Assembly (NCBI RefSeq): GCF_000276665.1
Contig: NW_004955417.1
Coordinates: forward strand, 24,101,974-24,165,973
Direction of reading: 5' to 3'
From: Chinchilla lanigera
Taxonomy: Eukaryota; Chordata; Mammalia; Rodentia; Chinchillidae
DNA: 64,000 nucleotides
The notes beneath the pieces were generated by a model. The model was not told the DNA's origin. It did no database searches and was given only the letters and a program-made list of their open reading frames with translations. Positions within the stretch are counted from its first letter, which is position 1; every line of letters starts with the position of its first letter. The translations under genes and the position numbers were made by a program. Of this stretch, positions 47,368 through 57,500 are shown piece after piece.

Positions 47368-47935
47368 TGATGGTTAGTTTTATGGTCAACTTGACTAGGC
47401 CACAGCGTGTGTAGACAGTTGGTTAATATTATTCTGGATGTGCGAAGGTGCTTGTGGGTGAGATTAATGTTTGAACTGTAGACTGAGAAAGGCGTGAGGG
47501 CCTCCCTCATATGGGGAGATTCAATCTGCTGAAGGCTTCGAACCACAGATTAAGTAAGGGATAATTTACTCTCTCTGCTTGAATGTCTGTCTCTCTCTCT
47601 ATCTTTTTTTTTTTTTTTTGGTAATATTCTGACACAGAGATCATACTTTTTTTATTTTAAAGAAAAGAAAAACAAATAAAAACAATGGTGTAAAATTTCA
47701 AAACAAGATTACAGGAGAGTAACCATGGTTAGTACTTTCTTTCTTTTTGATGGGGTATCTGCCTACTCCACCTCTGGACTGAGAGTCAGAGTGGAACTAT
47801 ATATACTATTATCTCTGCTGGGTCTCCAGTCTGTAGAATCCCACAACTACGCCACCCAATTTCTATCAGTCTCCCTCTCAGGTGAGCCTCCATCTTGGAG
47901 TTCTATTTCTATGGAGAACTCTGGGTAACACTCTC
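47368..47935 (+). mobile_element. LTR-like ancient repeat, copy 2, interrupted
   Basis: Begins 'tgtgatggttagttttatgg' then 'tcaacttgactaggccacag', continues 'gagattaatgtttgaactgt' and 'agactgagaaaggcgtgagg', and resumes after 47740 with 'cctctggactgagagtcaga' and 'ctgggtctccagtctgtaga', closing near 'tctatggagaactctgggta'. The middle (47600-47740) is a T-tailed insertion. Classed as LTR-like because it starts TGT and its close resembles that of copy 1; family not named. Confidence 0.55.
47600..47740 (-). mobile_element. Short L1 3'-end insertion (minus)
   Basis: A T16-17 run followed by AT-rich text ending 'caggagagtaaccatggtta', similar to the blocks at 59690-59850 and 62445-62560. It interrupts the LTR-like element, so it is the younger of the two. 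No clean target duplication was found. Confidence 0.45.
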
Positions 47936-47936
47936 A

Positions 47937-48110
47937 TGCACCCAGCACGTACTGTGTGCCTACCACTATGATAAGACCTGTGTTCATTCAGCACAACCCA
48001 GGTAGGTACACGCCACGCCCCCCCACTGCACAGACGAACAAAGCCAAGTGTGGAGAGATGAAGGCCCAATGCAGGCTGCAGCCACGAGGTCAGGCTATGA
48101 CCTTTGCTCT
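47937..48110 (-). mobile_element. MIR SINE (minus)
   Basis: 'cacgtactgtgtgcctacca' , 'acaacccaggtaggtacacg' and 'actgcacagacgaacaaagc' match the antisense MIR. Confidence 0.7.
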
Positions 48111-48589
48111 GGCTCAGAAATGTCAGGGACTCTCAATTTCACAAATGTTAGGTAGGAAACATGTGGTCTCAAGACCCTGTGGGAACATTTTTAGGCAGTT
48201 GTTAACACTTCGTGGGATAGGAGGGCCCCAGCCTCCATCTCTCACCAGCTTATCCCTCACTGAAAGTGTCCCGCTGAGGACATGGTTAGCTCCTGCTTCT
48301 CTCAGAGAACCTTTTGCTGTCTGGCCTTGACATTCCCCTGTGGCTGAAGGGCCCCCCTCTCTCTGGAGAGCTTTGGAAGGCTCAGGAGATGAGTAAACTT
48401 GTCCCTTCCTACAGGTACTGAAAGATGAGCAAGAGACGCACTCTATGTGAGCTCCCTTCCTCTCTGCCTCAGCCCTAGGTTGGTTTACTATTTATTTACT
48501 GTTTGACAATTAAGACTGTGACCCTACTCCATGAGGCTCAGACATCTCCATGTCCAAGGAGAAGGAAATGCTAGCTATCCTGACTTGGT

Positions 48590-48675
48590 CATCACATATG
48601 CATACAGGTATCAAATTATCTACTGTATACAGACATTTACAATGATTGTGTATCAATAAAAATGTAAAAGTTTGA
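48590..48675 (+). mobile_element. Possible L1 3'-end fragment
   Basis: 'caggtatcaaattatctact' then 'tttacaatgattgtgtatca' and 'ataaaaatgtaaaag' resembles the last 80 bp of the L1M 3' UTR. Confidence 0.35.
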
Positions 48676-49395
48676 CTGTGGAAAAAGAAAACCTCTCAGA
48701 AGCCAACTCTGATTCCTGTGGATGAAATTGAATCCTTACAGTCTGGGGTTTAAAAACTGACATTTCAGCCAGAGGTGTCCAGACTTGCCTACAGCACACT
48801 CACCTCAGGGAGCATCTTAAAATTTTCACTGTGGCCAGCCCCTCTCCATCTCCATGGATTCTGGGGTCTGGGGGAAACTGGCAAACTCTGCCTTTAACAA
48901 GAAGCTCAGCCACTCTTATGATGTCAGGTTGGCAACCATCCATGTGCACACCTATGTTTTTCTCCCAGTACTTACACAGTAGTTATTTGTCTTTCAGACT
49001 GAGAAAAATGATATAGACTGTGGGAAAATGTGGCTTAAAACCTTGTTTTCTTCATATAACGAAATACCAGGATTTCTGCATGAGATGCAGCACAGAAATG
49101 CAAATGCTGGGGCTGAAGATGGGACAGACAGCTGCGGCTTCAAGATGGACCAAGCCGGCCTACACCATCTGGAATCCCAGAGCCTCAGGCGTGTTGTCAT
49201 CCCAATACTGTGTGCTTTCTGCAGGTTTACTCATGCATCAAACAACATTTATTCCTCTGAACACTTACTAAAAGCTCCTGCAGTGCCTGGGGGGTACAGG
49301 GCTTGAGGAGTTTCAGATTTATATCATTACACTGTGTTAGAGTCTGTAGCACACTCTACCAGAATCACCTGATGATGGATCTGTCCCTACTCTAG
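48676..49395. other. Unassigned stretch
   Basis: Short overlapping frames near 48994-49306 on both strands; no domain, no named repeat. Confidence 0.45.
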
Positions 49396-49560
49396 TGCCT
49401 CTCAAGCTGTACAGCGCTTGGAAGTTCCCCAGAGGTTGGTGAAACACTACTCTGGGCTTCAAATAGGAAGAATCTGATTGAAGAGGTCTAGGGTGGGCTT
49501 GGGAACTGATTTCTGACAACGACACAGGGGACAGTGGTTTGCGGTCTGAGCCTCTCTCTT
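49396..49560 (+). mobile_element. MER3/MER33-like hAT fragment
   Basis: 'agtgcctctcaagctgtaca' then 'agaatctgattgaagaggtc' and 'tagggtgggcttgggaactg' follow the order of these non-autonomous hAT elements. Confidence 0.55.
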
Positions 49561-50369
49561 GAAACAATATTCCTCTAAATAGTAGGGTCCTCAGGCAAAA
49601 AGTATGTCTCATTCTTCTCTCTCTGTAGAATGGAGTGGCATGTCTGAAATATCAAAGGTGTTCTTGAAGTGCTTGTGGAATGTGTGCATGGATACATCTA
49701 TGAATGTTTGAAGAGAGCTACATGAAGGAGTTGGAAGTTCCTTCGAGGGTGGGTGGAACTGTTGGGGGCTGTAATGTTCTCTAATGAGACTTGGTTTCAC
49801 TGTATGCGGGTACCCGAACTTTATGAAATTTCTGTGATCACTGAGGACATCTATTAACTTCAGTCTTCAGGAATCACTTCCTCAGGAAAATAACAAAACT
49901 GCCCTCAGGTTTATGCCCGTCTTGAACTAGAAGGCTGCCAATAGTGGATTATTTCCTTGTACGGTGTGAACATGACATGATGCACTGTATTTCTGAAGGA
50001 CCATTAGGCCAGCTACTCGCAGCAGGGGTGTATTTGCACAGCCAATCAGCCAGGGGTGACCATTGTGCCTCACACTCGAAGAGGTAAAGGTCTCCTGTCA
50101 CTGCATTCCGACAGCCACGATAAAAGCCCCTAGAACCTTCCAGAAAAAGGCTGGCCATTGGCCTGAACAACAAATCTCATGGGACAGCATGAAAATATAC
50201 CTTGAAGTTTAATCCAAGATGCAAATGAAATTCCCTTCTCTCTCCACAATGTCAGACTGGCTAGCAGAGTGTATTTGAGACATTGTTTTCTAATTTCCTT
50301 CATTGCTCCTGTGCCTTAGATGACTTAGTCACAGAACATGGTACCTGAATGTCAACTGCATAACTAAGT
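49561..50369. other. Unassigned stretch
   Basis: Nothing recognised. Confidence 0.45.
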
Positions 50370-50514
50370 TCCTTTCCTTTTTCTTTTTCCTTTCCTTTCC
50401 TTTCCTTTCCTTTCCTTTCCTTTCCTTTCCTTTCCTTTCCTTTCCTTTCCTTTCCTTTCTCCTTTCCTTTCCTTTCCTTTTCCTTCTTCCCTCCCTCCCT
50501 CCCTCCCTCCCTTC
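50370..50514 (+). repeat. (TTTCC)n pentanucleotide and (CCCT)n tract
   Basis: About 115 bp of TTTCC units with minor breaks, ending in a (CCCT)n run. It is the expanded pyrimidine tail of the minus-strand ID that resumes at 50901, now separated from it by an LTR. Confidence 0.93.
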
Positions 50515-50526
50515 TAGTCAGTTTTC

Positions 50527-50900
50527 TGAACTAGGCCACCACCCAACTGTATGACCCTGCCCAGACAGAAAAGAAAAACCTCATGCTGACCAACTCTCTC
50601 ATATGGGCAGGGCATGATAAACAACAGAAAACCTTCTGGCTGCCAGACTCAAGAAGGAAAGTTAGGTCAAACATAAAGAAGCCACAAAAGGCCTCCTGTA
50701 CCCTAACCCCAGAAGCTCAAGAGTTTCCAAACCCCCTTCAGCAGGAACCCCTTCCCTACCTAAGCTCCCGTATAAGACATACTCTCACCACTTGCTCAGG
50801 GCCTGTGGTCCTTTTGCCCTTGGCCTGACCAAAGTCCTCTCATGTTGCTTAAACTCTGCCTGTCTTGGTGGTCTCAGCTGTGCCTCAGTTTACCCTAACA
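50527..50900 (+). mobile_element. Solo LTR, ERV1-type target duplication
   Basis: A 374-bp element starting TGAACTAGG and ending CCCTAACA (TG...CA), flanked on both sides by TTTC (50523-50526 and 50901-50904). A 4-bp duplication is what gammaretrovirus-like ERV1 elements leave. A TATA-like CCGTATAAGACA lies about 130 bp before the right end. No internal viral genes are present. The family is not named. The 81-codon frame inside it is incidental. Confidence 0.75.
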
Positions 50901-50904
50901 TTTC

Positions 50905-51155
50905 CTTCCCTTCTTTCTTTCACAGTGCTGGAGATTAAATCCAGGGCCTTGCCAGGTATGGTGGTGCATGCCTGTAATCCCAGCACTTGGGAGGCTGAGG
51001 CAGGAGAATCCTTGTGAGTTCGAGACCAGCCTGGGCTACAAAGTGAGCTCAAGGCCAGCCTGAACTGCATAACGAGACCCTGTCTCAAAAAAGACAAAAA
51101 AAAAAACAAAAAAAACCCCACAAACCTTCCAGGGCCTCAGGCATGCTAAGTGCTT
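50905..51155 (-). mobile_element. ID SINE (minus) split by a B1
   Basis: Left part: a T/C-rich tail then 'cagtgctggagattaaatcc' and 'agggcctt' to about 50950. Right part: 'ccagggcctcaggcatgcta' then 'agtgcttttt' from 51129. Together they make most of an antisense ID. The separating sequence is a full B1. Confidence 0.75.
50952..51124 (+). mobile_element. B1 SINE nested in an ID
   Basis: Full B1 with the 29-bp duplication: 'ccaggtatggtggtgcatgc', 'gcctgggctacaaagtgagc', 'ggccagcctgaactgcataa', 'accctgtctcaaaa', then an A-rich tail. The short direct repeat CCAGGGCCT at 50941-50949 and 51129-51137 marks the target site in the ID. Confidence 0.92.
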
Positions 51156-51169
51156 TTTAAAAAGTTCAT

Positions 51170-51246
51170 CAGGCCCAGCAATATAGCTTGGTGGCACAGT
51201 GCATTCTTGGCAATTGTGAGGCCCTGTGTTCAATTCCTGGTGCCAA
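51170..51246 (+). mobile_element. ID SINE (plus)
   Basis: 'ggcccagcaatatagcttgg', 'tggcacagtgcattcttggc' and 'gtgttcaattcctggtgcca', a diverged ID. AAAAAGTTC at 51159-51167 and 51246-51254 may be its target duplication. Confidence 0.8.
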
Positions 51247-51629
51247 AAAAGTTCCTGTATCTTTCTTTGTCTTTTTCTCTATTTGATCTTCTTTAATTTC
51301 AAGGGATTCTCTGTTGACCAGTCCAACAGTCTCTTCATTGAAAAAATGTTCCCTAAGATTCACTTCTTAGAAAAATTGTATTTGAAAAAAATAAAGCAAA
51401 ATCACACTCTATTCTCTACGGCTTTTTGAAGAGAAAGAGAAAGGCACATGTCTATAAGTGTCTGCAAGCTATACTTAGTGTTTTTTTTTTCCTTTTGCCT
51501 GCCAAGTCTCAAGGGACTAGCAGTGCCTTCATGAAACACTGCTATGCAAGAGGAAAAAAATTAACAAATAAGGCTGGTAACAAATAATGCAGTTCAACAT
51601 AGAGAATTTTAGAGCAGAAAGGCCTCAGA

Positions 51630-51765
51630 ACAGTAACTCTCAAATTTTGATGTGTGTATGAGTGCTACTTGGGCATGCTGTTAATTACATTCCCTACAGG
51701 GTCCAAATGATACCAGGGATGCTATCCCAGGATCCCGGTTTGAATAGCAAGGCCACAGAGGTATC
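51630..51765 (+). mobile_element. MER3/MER33-like hAT fragment
   Basis: 'cagtaactctcaaattttga' then 'gtgtgtatgagtgctacttg' resembles the 5' end of the same family seen at 49396. Confidence 0.4.
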
Positions 51766-51779
51766 CACTCAACCTGTGT

Positions 51780-53070
51780 GTCAGCTCAGCCCTTGAGATG
51801 TGGCGAACACATGGAGGAAATGACTTACATTTAATTCATTTGCACTGCAGTGGCCACTCATGTGTGCCTAGTGCCTACCCTATTGGACCGGGACCACCCG
51901 GCAGGTCCGGGCTCCAGGGAAAGTTGTGAAAAGGTTCCGCAAAAAAGAAACCACAACAGCTCCAGGCCTGCTCCCCACCCTGTAGCTGTTCTGATTCCCA
52001 CTGACCCCTTCCTGCCCTAGACAGGGAAGACTCCAGGCTTCCTCCGTTTTTATCATGTTCCCAGAAGCACTCTGTATACAAAACAGTAATGAGGAAGAAC
52101 TTCATAAACATTCTGAAGTGGAGGAGATGATCTCGTTTACATCAACTGCTCTGACTTGGCAGAATCAAGCCAGAAGCCTCCCGACATGCAGATCCTTTGT
52201 CAGGAGGCTTTTACTTTGTGTTTTCCCAAAGGCAGGCTTCATGGTTACACCGCAGTGCGTGCGATTCTGGTCTGGAGCACAGGGACAGTCGCAGGTTAGC
52301 GATTGTCCTAGGAAGGCTTAACAGGAAAAAACAAAGCACTCAGTTTGAGTTGAGTGCCCCGAATGAGCGCATGCTGAGGGCGTGCGTGGACCAGGAAGGG
52401 CTGGGTTTTGTCTAAACTGGAGTCCTCCGCTCTCAGCAGGTTCCAGGCTGTAGTATGGTTAATGAGATTGGAGATGTTCCTGGGCTGGTGATTACTAATT
52501 TCCATTGAGGAAAAAGTTATGAGGCTTGGATGTCTTAATGATAACAGATAATTTCTCTGTGTGGGCAGAGTTACAAAGCGTGTTGCTATGAAACTGTGTG
52601 GATTGGGCGCTTTCTTTTGTGTACACAGTTTCCCCGTCAAGAATCCACTTGGCATCCGCCACAAATCTGCTTGGGGACTCTTGTGATTAATTGCTTGAAC
52701 TGGCTGGTGGCCATCCGCAGGATCTTGCAATTTACCAGTTTCTACACAGAATTATGAAGTTGAAGGTTTAATGGGATTTCAGGTAATAGGGCCCAGATGT
52801 CCAAGACTACGATGTTGGAAATTACAGCCCTTGTAAGGCTGCAGAGCTTAAACCTTATTTATGTCTTGCTTGGTACATTTTCCTGTTTCCATGTTTATGT
52901 AATCTTGAAGCAGTCCAAGGCTGAGGCCCTCACCTTGACATATCATATCCGGAGAGGACAGTCATAGTCACAGTCACACACCTGTGGCCCATGGCCAGAG
53001 ACAGGAAAGTTCTCTGCCTTTCAGCCCAGGCTACGGTAATTAACAGTGCTACCACCGTCATGCTGCTCTG
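51780..53070. other. Unassigned stretch
   Basis: A 140-codon minus frame (52308-52730) and plus frames at 52055-52415 have no recognisable domain. No repeat named. Confidence 0.4.
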
Positions 53071-53074
53071 GAGT

Positions 53075-53200
53075 GCTTAACTTCCAAATTGCTTTCACAC
53101 ATTTAATTGCATTTTATTCTGTTAGGGTCTGAAGGAAATGGGCTGGGACAGGTATTATTATCTCCATTTTGATGAGGAAACCAAGGTATACAGAAGAGAA
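53075..53200 (-). mobile_element. MIR SINE (minus)
   Basis: 'tgggacaggtattattatct' then 'ccattttgatgaggaaacca' and 'aggtatacagaagagaagg' are a well-kept antisense MIR. Confidence 0.85.
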
Positions 53201-53329
53201 GGAACAATAATAGCTAACAGCTGTGGCCCCATGTATGGGAGAAGTGTTGTTCCCATAGGGTTATAACAGTACCTCTGCATTCAAGCCTCCTGAGAGTGCT
53301 GAGGGTGACGTGATAGTCCACTTCACTTT

Positions 53330-53420
53330 ACAATGGAAAGTGTACAGTTGAGAGAGGTTGGGGCAGGCTGTTTGTAACAACAGAGCCAGGATCGAGGTGG
53401 TACTCTGGGTTATAGTGGCT
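53330..53420 (-). mobile_element. MIR SINE fragment (minus)
   Basis: 'acagagccaggatcgaggtg' then 'gtactctgggttat' matches the antisense MIR 'GCAGAGCCGGGATTCGAACC' segment. It could be the other half of the 53075 copy. Confidence 0.5.
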
Positions 53421-53680
53421 TGCTCTGCCCTGCCCTGAGGAAGTACTGTCAGCATTGCCCACAGGCCTGAGTTCTGCTGTTATGAGGTAGCATTCTCTTT
53501 ATGTTCCATGCAGTGGGGGAAGACAAACCCCAGGTCCAGTTTTCTACCAGAAAACCACCTATGCTCCTGTTTTCTGCCCTTCTCCAGAGCAGTGCAGCTT
53601 CTGAGCACGCTGAGGGGGGGATTCTGTGTAATTCCACTTGGAAAGAGGACTTGGCCAAACATGCTCTTTCTGATCCCATC

Positions 53681-54046
53681 TGTCTTGGTTACTTTTCTCT
53701 CATGGCTGAGACAAAATACCCAATGCCGCAAATCAAGGAAGGAAAGATTTATTTAGCTCACAGGTTGTGGAGGTTTCAGTCCATAGCTGGCTGGCTCCAA
53801 GGCAGAGTGGCACATGGCACATGGCACATGGCAGCAGAAAACAGCAAGAGCAACAAGAGCAAAAGGGTGGAGGGGTGGCAGGCAACCTCTTTCCCTCCCT
53901 TACATATGCAAACTATCTGCCCCAGGGCTGGTGTAGCACTCACAACCATAATCCCAGCATTGGATCATGGATCAGTCATAAACTCTAAAAGCTTGCCCCA
54001 TGACTGCATGAGGCTTTGTGGCGACATGCAGACACAAACCATAACA
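53681..54046 (-). mobile_element. MaLR-type solo LTR (minus) with exact 5-bp duplication
   Basis: A 366-bp LTR. Read on the minus strand it starts TGTTATGGTTTGTGTCTGCA and ends AAGTAACCAAGACA, with the AATAAA-type signal near 'gagctaaataaatctttcct'. Perfect 5-bp target duplications CCATC lie at 53676-53680 and 54047-54051, as expected for ERVL/MaLR. Inside, GCACATG is repeated in tandem near 53810-53833. No viral genes remain. A 262-codon plus-strand frame (53501-54289) runs antisense through it and is rejected as a gene. Confidence 0.92.
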
Positions 54047-54051
54047 CCATC

Positions 54052-55025
54052 TCAAGATCTCCTTCTAGCCTTATCCACAATGCATTCCAGACACAGTAAT
54101 CAATCCCATTCATCCTGGATGCCTTGCCTTGGTTTACCCGTCTCTGTTTCCCATGTTCCTGCCCCAGTTCTTCCCATTGTATATGAGCCAGTGAATAGGC
54201 TACCCTGCCACGTAGGGCCACAAACTCCCACAAACCCTCTCACTCCCTGTCTTGAACTTCTGTATGATTTCTGCTCAATGAATGGATGAATGAATGAAAT
54301 AAACATCCTTTTCTTTTTAGCTCTGAGGTGCTAGGGATCAAGCCCTTACATATGATAGGCAAGAGAGATACACATGTAGAGAAACCACTACCACCAAAGT
54401 CCTGCATGCTGGAACTGAAGTACATGTTCCAGGGGAGCAGAGAGAGGTGGAGGAGTGCTTAATGCTGTTTATAAATTCTGCAAGGCTGACTCCCTCTGCT
54501 GACAAGGCTACTTCATGGGGAAAGGGACAGCATTTTATGCATCTTTTTACAGCCCTGAGCATGGAGCACGGGCTCCTAACAGAACAAACACATGGGGATC
54601 AGTAAAGTGCTGTGACCCAAGTGGAAGGGTCTCCCTCATTAGGCAGAGACCTTCTGGGGTCACCCTTCCCATCTTGGTAGTGAGAAGAGTGAGGCAGGGC
54701 TTTGTCTGGAGAGGACCCTCCTGGCTGGCCTACAGGTCCGCGAGTAGCAGCACTGGGACCCTCCTGTCTTTTGCATGGTTCCCAGGAAAGTTTATGAATG
54801 GCTTTGAAGTAAGTCTATGCAAATCTTCCCAGAAACTATTGCTATCCTGGAGGGTTGGAAAGTACCTTCCTTTCACCTTTTTTATTATAAAAAGTAACTT
54901 GTATTACATTTACACACATGTGCATCTTATGCTTTAGCAAATATTTATTTTAAATTATTCCTATCTCAGAAGAGTGACCAATTAGTATGATACAATGCTT
55001 GTAAAACACTGTGCACAAATAAGCT
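54052..55025. other. Mostly unassigned stretch, one ID fragment
   Basis: At 54308-54365 'tttttagctctgaggtgcta' then 'gggatcaagcccttacatat' looks like an antisense ID fragment. Otherwise nothing was recognised, including in the 140-codon plus frame at 54515-54937. Confidence 0.4.
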
Positions 55026-55038
55026 CTATTTATTTGTT

Positions 55039-55155
55039 TTTTGTTTTTTTTTTTTGTTTTTGTTTTTTTTGGTTTTTCTCCGGTACTGGGAACCGAACTC
55101 ATGACCTTGTGCTTGCCAGGCAGGCGCTTTTGCCGCTGAGCTAAATCCCCAGCCC
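55039..55155 (-). mobile_element. ID SINE (minus), young copy
   Basis: A T/G-rich tail, then 'ttctccggtactgggaaccg', 'tgaccttgtgcttgccaggc', 'cgcttttgccgctgagctaa', 'atccccagcccc'. A 13-bp target duplication CTATTTATTTGTT lies at 55026-55038 and 55156-55168. It carries the GCGGCAAAAGCGCC variant, shared with the 61237 copy. Confidence 0.95.
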
Positions 55156-55184
55156 CTATTTATTTGTTATACTGACTGATTGGT

Positions 55185-55718
55185 TGGTGTTTTGAGACAG
55201 CATCTCAGTATGTAGTTCAGGTTGGATTTGAACTCACTATGTAGCCCAGGCTGGTCTCGAACCCATGGTGATTCCCCTGTCTCAGTCTCCTTGCAAAGGG
55301 AAGCAGGAACACTGAAATGACACCCAGGATTTGGAGGCAGATTTATTTACAATGACAGGTCCTAATCTCTGGTGGTGTAGGGCTTTTATATGAGGCACAA
55401 GCAGGAGGTACAAAGGTGAGAAAGGTAGAAAAGGTGAGACAGAATGGCCTGGCAGTTCTTCTGATTAGCTAGCAGGGGAGATCATCAGTTACAAGGGTAG
55501 ACTGATGATCACCAGTTTATGAAGCTTGGTACTATTGGACGATGGTACTATCAGGCCTGTATGTTTGGTTATGCTCTTGTGGCTACAGGGGTCAAGAAAG
55601 TGATTACAAAGCCATGAAGCCATTACAGAGCTAGGCAGTTTCAAAAGAAGAAAGTTTTAAAAAGAACAATTTCTCTTGTACAGCTTTTCCCTTCCATCCC
55701 AAGTGCTAGGATTACAAA
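55185..55718 (-). mobile_element. B1 SINE (minus) split by a solo LTR
   Basis: Left part: 'ttgagacagcatctcagtat', 'tggtctcgaacccatggtga', 'cctgtctcagtctcc' to 55290. Right part: 'ccaagtgctaggattacaa' to 55718. The two join exactly in the B1 sequence when 55292-55696 is removed. Confidence 0.9.
55292..55696 (-). mobile_element. Solo LTR (minus) inside a B1
   Basis: A 405-bp insertion, TG...CA on both strands, with short imperfect inverted ends (TGCAAAGGGAAGC / GCTTTTCCCTTCCA). On the minus strand GTAAATAAATCTGCCTCC supplies an AATAAA signal about 60 bp from the end, which fixes the orientation. The flanks TCCT (55288-55291) and TCCC (55697-55700) fit a 4-bp duplication with one later mutation, suggesting an ERV1-class element. 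It has no viral coding sequence. Confidence 0.8.
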
Positions 55719-56985
55719 TAGCTTTTTTGTTAGCAACTCTTGAGTGTGACTTTTGGGACTGCAACAGCATTTCATTCACATTTGAGAAGTTTCTTGAAGA
55801 GGCAAAATGCTGTCCCTATACAACCAGGCTGCCCTACAATTGTAAAGAACCCGTGTGCAGTAATGAAACTAGAAAGTTCTTCCACTTGTAGCTTGGAGAC
55901 CAGTCAAGTCATTTGACCTCTCTGAGCCACAACTCCCTCATTTGTAAAAGAGGAATCCATGTGTGTTTCCCAGATTTTTTTTGTGAGAATCATATATTTT
56001 ATCAAATCCAAGATGTACTTTTGAAAATACACCACTAAGGCAAAACTACAGATTAAAAGACACTTGAAAGTTATCAACCAATCACAGATTATGGCCCCCA
56101 ATAAAAGTCTGACATATAAGTGTTCACAAACTGGATTGTGGTAATGTTTTCAGAACCATATAAATTTACTAAAAATAAAACTATGTTTACAATGAAAGAA
56201 AAAAAAGAAAATACACCACTAAGAACGAGTAACCAAAACTGCTGCAAATTAAACAATGATATGATACTTTTGATAGACCTATGCAAGGCAAAACATCAGC
56301 CTTCTGTTGCTTCGAGATTTCTTTCATGTGTCTTGAAGAACCTGGTAATTCTTCCTGCCTTTGGGTGCCAGCTTTGTGTGCAATAGGTAATCTCTGTGCT
56401 TGCCTCTCAGTAAAATGTGACATAGTTTCATTTACTGGTGATATCTTTCTATCTGCATGCAGAACTCAGATTGCTGCTTTGTAAAGACATCAAAGATTGT
56501 GGTTATTCCTCCAATGTCAAAATTTGCTTCCCTGATTGTGCTGTTTCTCTGACTTTTGGCTTGTAAGATACATTCTCATCTCAACGCCAAATTACAGTGT
56601 AATATTTCTGAAGCAGTTTAAAATAGCAATTAAACTTCAGTGAAGTGATAAAAATGCAAACAGTCACAGCCAAATTCATGCATGCAAGACTGCCATATGA
56701 CCTGTAGTGATTACAGGACTTCCTAGATTGTAAAATGTACAACTCAGCAATGTTAAAATATGAAAAAAAGATGCATCTCAGGGCAATGAAAAATGGTAAA
56801 TGAAAGAACATGTATCATGCGGTTTACACCCAACATATGCCCAACAAATCTCAAATCTCTTCTCTTTTAATGAAGAATGAGACTGTGACAAAGTCCAAGA
56901 CAGGACACGGAAGCCAGACCTCATCTTTGGAAAATTGATAAAATGCTGAATTTAAATCTGATTTTTGTTGGACAACATTTATATT
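55719..56985. other. Unassigned stretch
   Basis: No gene or named repeat. The block 'actaagg/aagaacgag' flanks a repeated 'gaaaatacaccactaag' seen at 56021-56037 and 56208-56224, a small direct repeat about 187 bp apart. Confidence 0.45.
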
Positions 56986-56989
56986 TCAG

Positions 56990-57500
56990 GAACCGCAAAA
57001 CCAGGAATGGTCTACATTCACATGTGAGATGGCTGCAAATTCTTTGCAGTAGCCTCTATCCCTACCTTCCATTGAGAGGTGGGATCCTTCCCTCTACATC
57101 CTTGAATCCAGTCCAGACTTACAGCTGTTTTGACCAAAAGAATGTGATGAAAATGGCATTCAACCATTTGTAGGCTTAATGTTTTGGAGGACTGGGAAAC
57201 TGCCCCCTCCTCCTTAAGCTAAGGACCTCTGTGGAGAGCCCATGAAGTGGGGAATTGAGAGCCCTGTCAGCACCCCAGAAGAGCAATGGGTTAACTTCCT
57301 GGACTAACTTGTCAGCTCTCTGAGTGAACCATCTCTGCTGGTCTCTGCATGTGGATCCTCAGCCCCAGGTGATAGTACTGGGGGAAAAAGCAAAGTCCCT
57401 ACTAAGCCTTGTCCAAACTGTAAAATAATGCCTAAAGAATAATTGTTTGAGCTTCTAAACTACAGAGGGTTTTGTTATGTGGCAAGAGATCATCACAGGT
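56990..57500 (+). mobile_element. MLT1-type ERVL-MaLR LTR
   Basis: 'acatccttgaatccagtcca', 'ttgaccaaaagaatgtgatg', 'gtctctgcatgtggatcctc', 'agccccaggtgatag', and the close 'ataattgtttgagcttctaa' then 'gggttttgttatgtggcaag' and 'agatcatcaca' follow the MLT1 LTR from end to end. Confidence 0.75.

Noticed and set aside
50370..50514. Regular short repeats that could suggest a CRISPR-like array
   Set aside because: Uninterrupted pentanucleotide units without spacers, in a mammalian SINE tail.
52308..52730. 140-codon minus-strand frame
   Set aside because: No domain, no splice signals noticed, and competing plus-strand frames over the same DNA.
53501..54289. 262-codon plus-strand open frame, the longest in the window
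   Set aside because: It runs antisense through a complete MaLR-type LTR and into unrelated flanks on both sides, with no domain.
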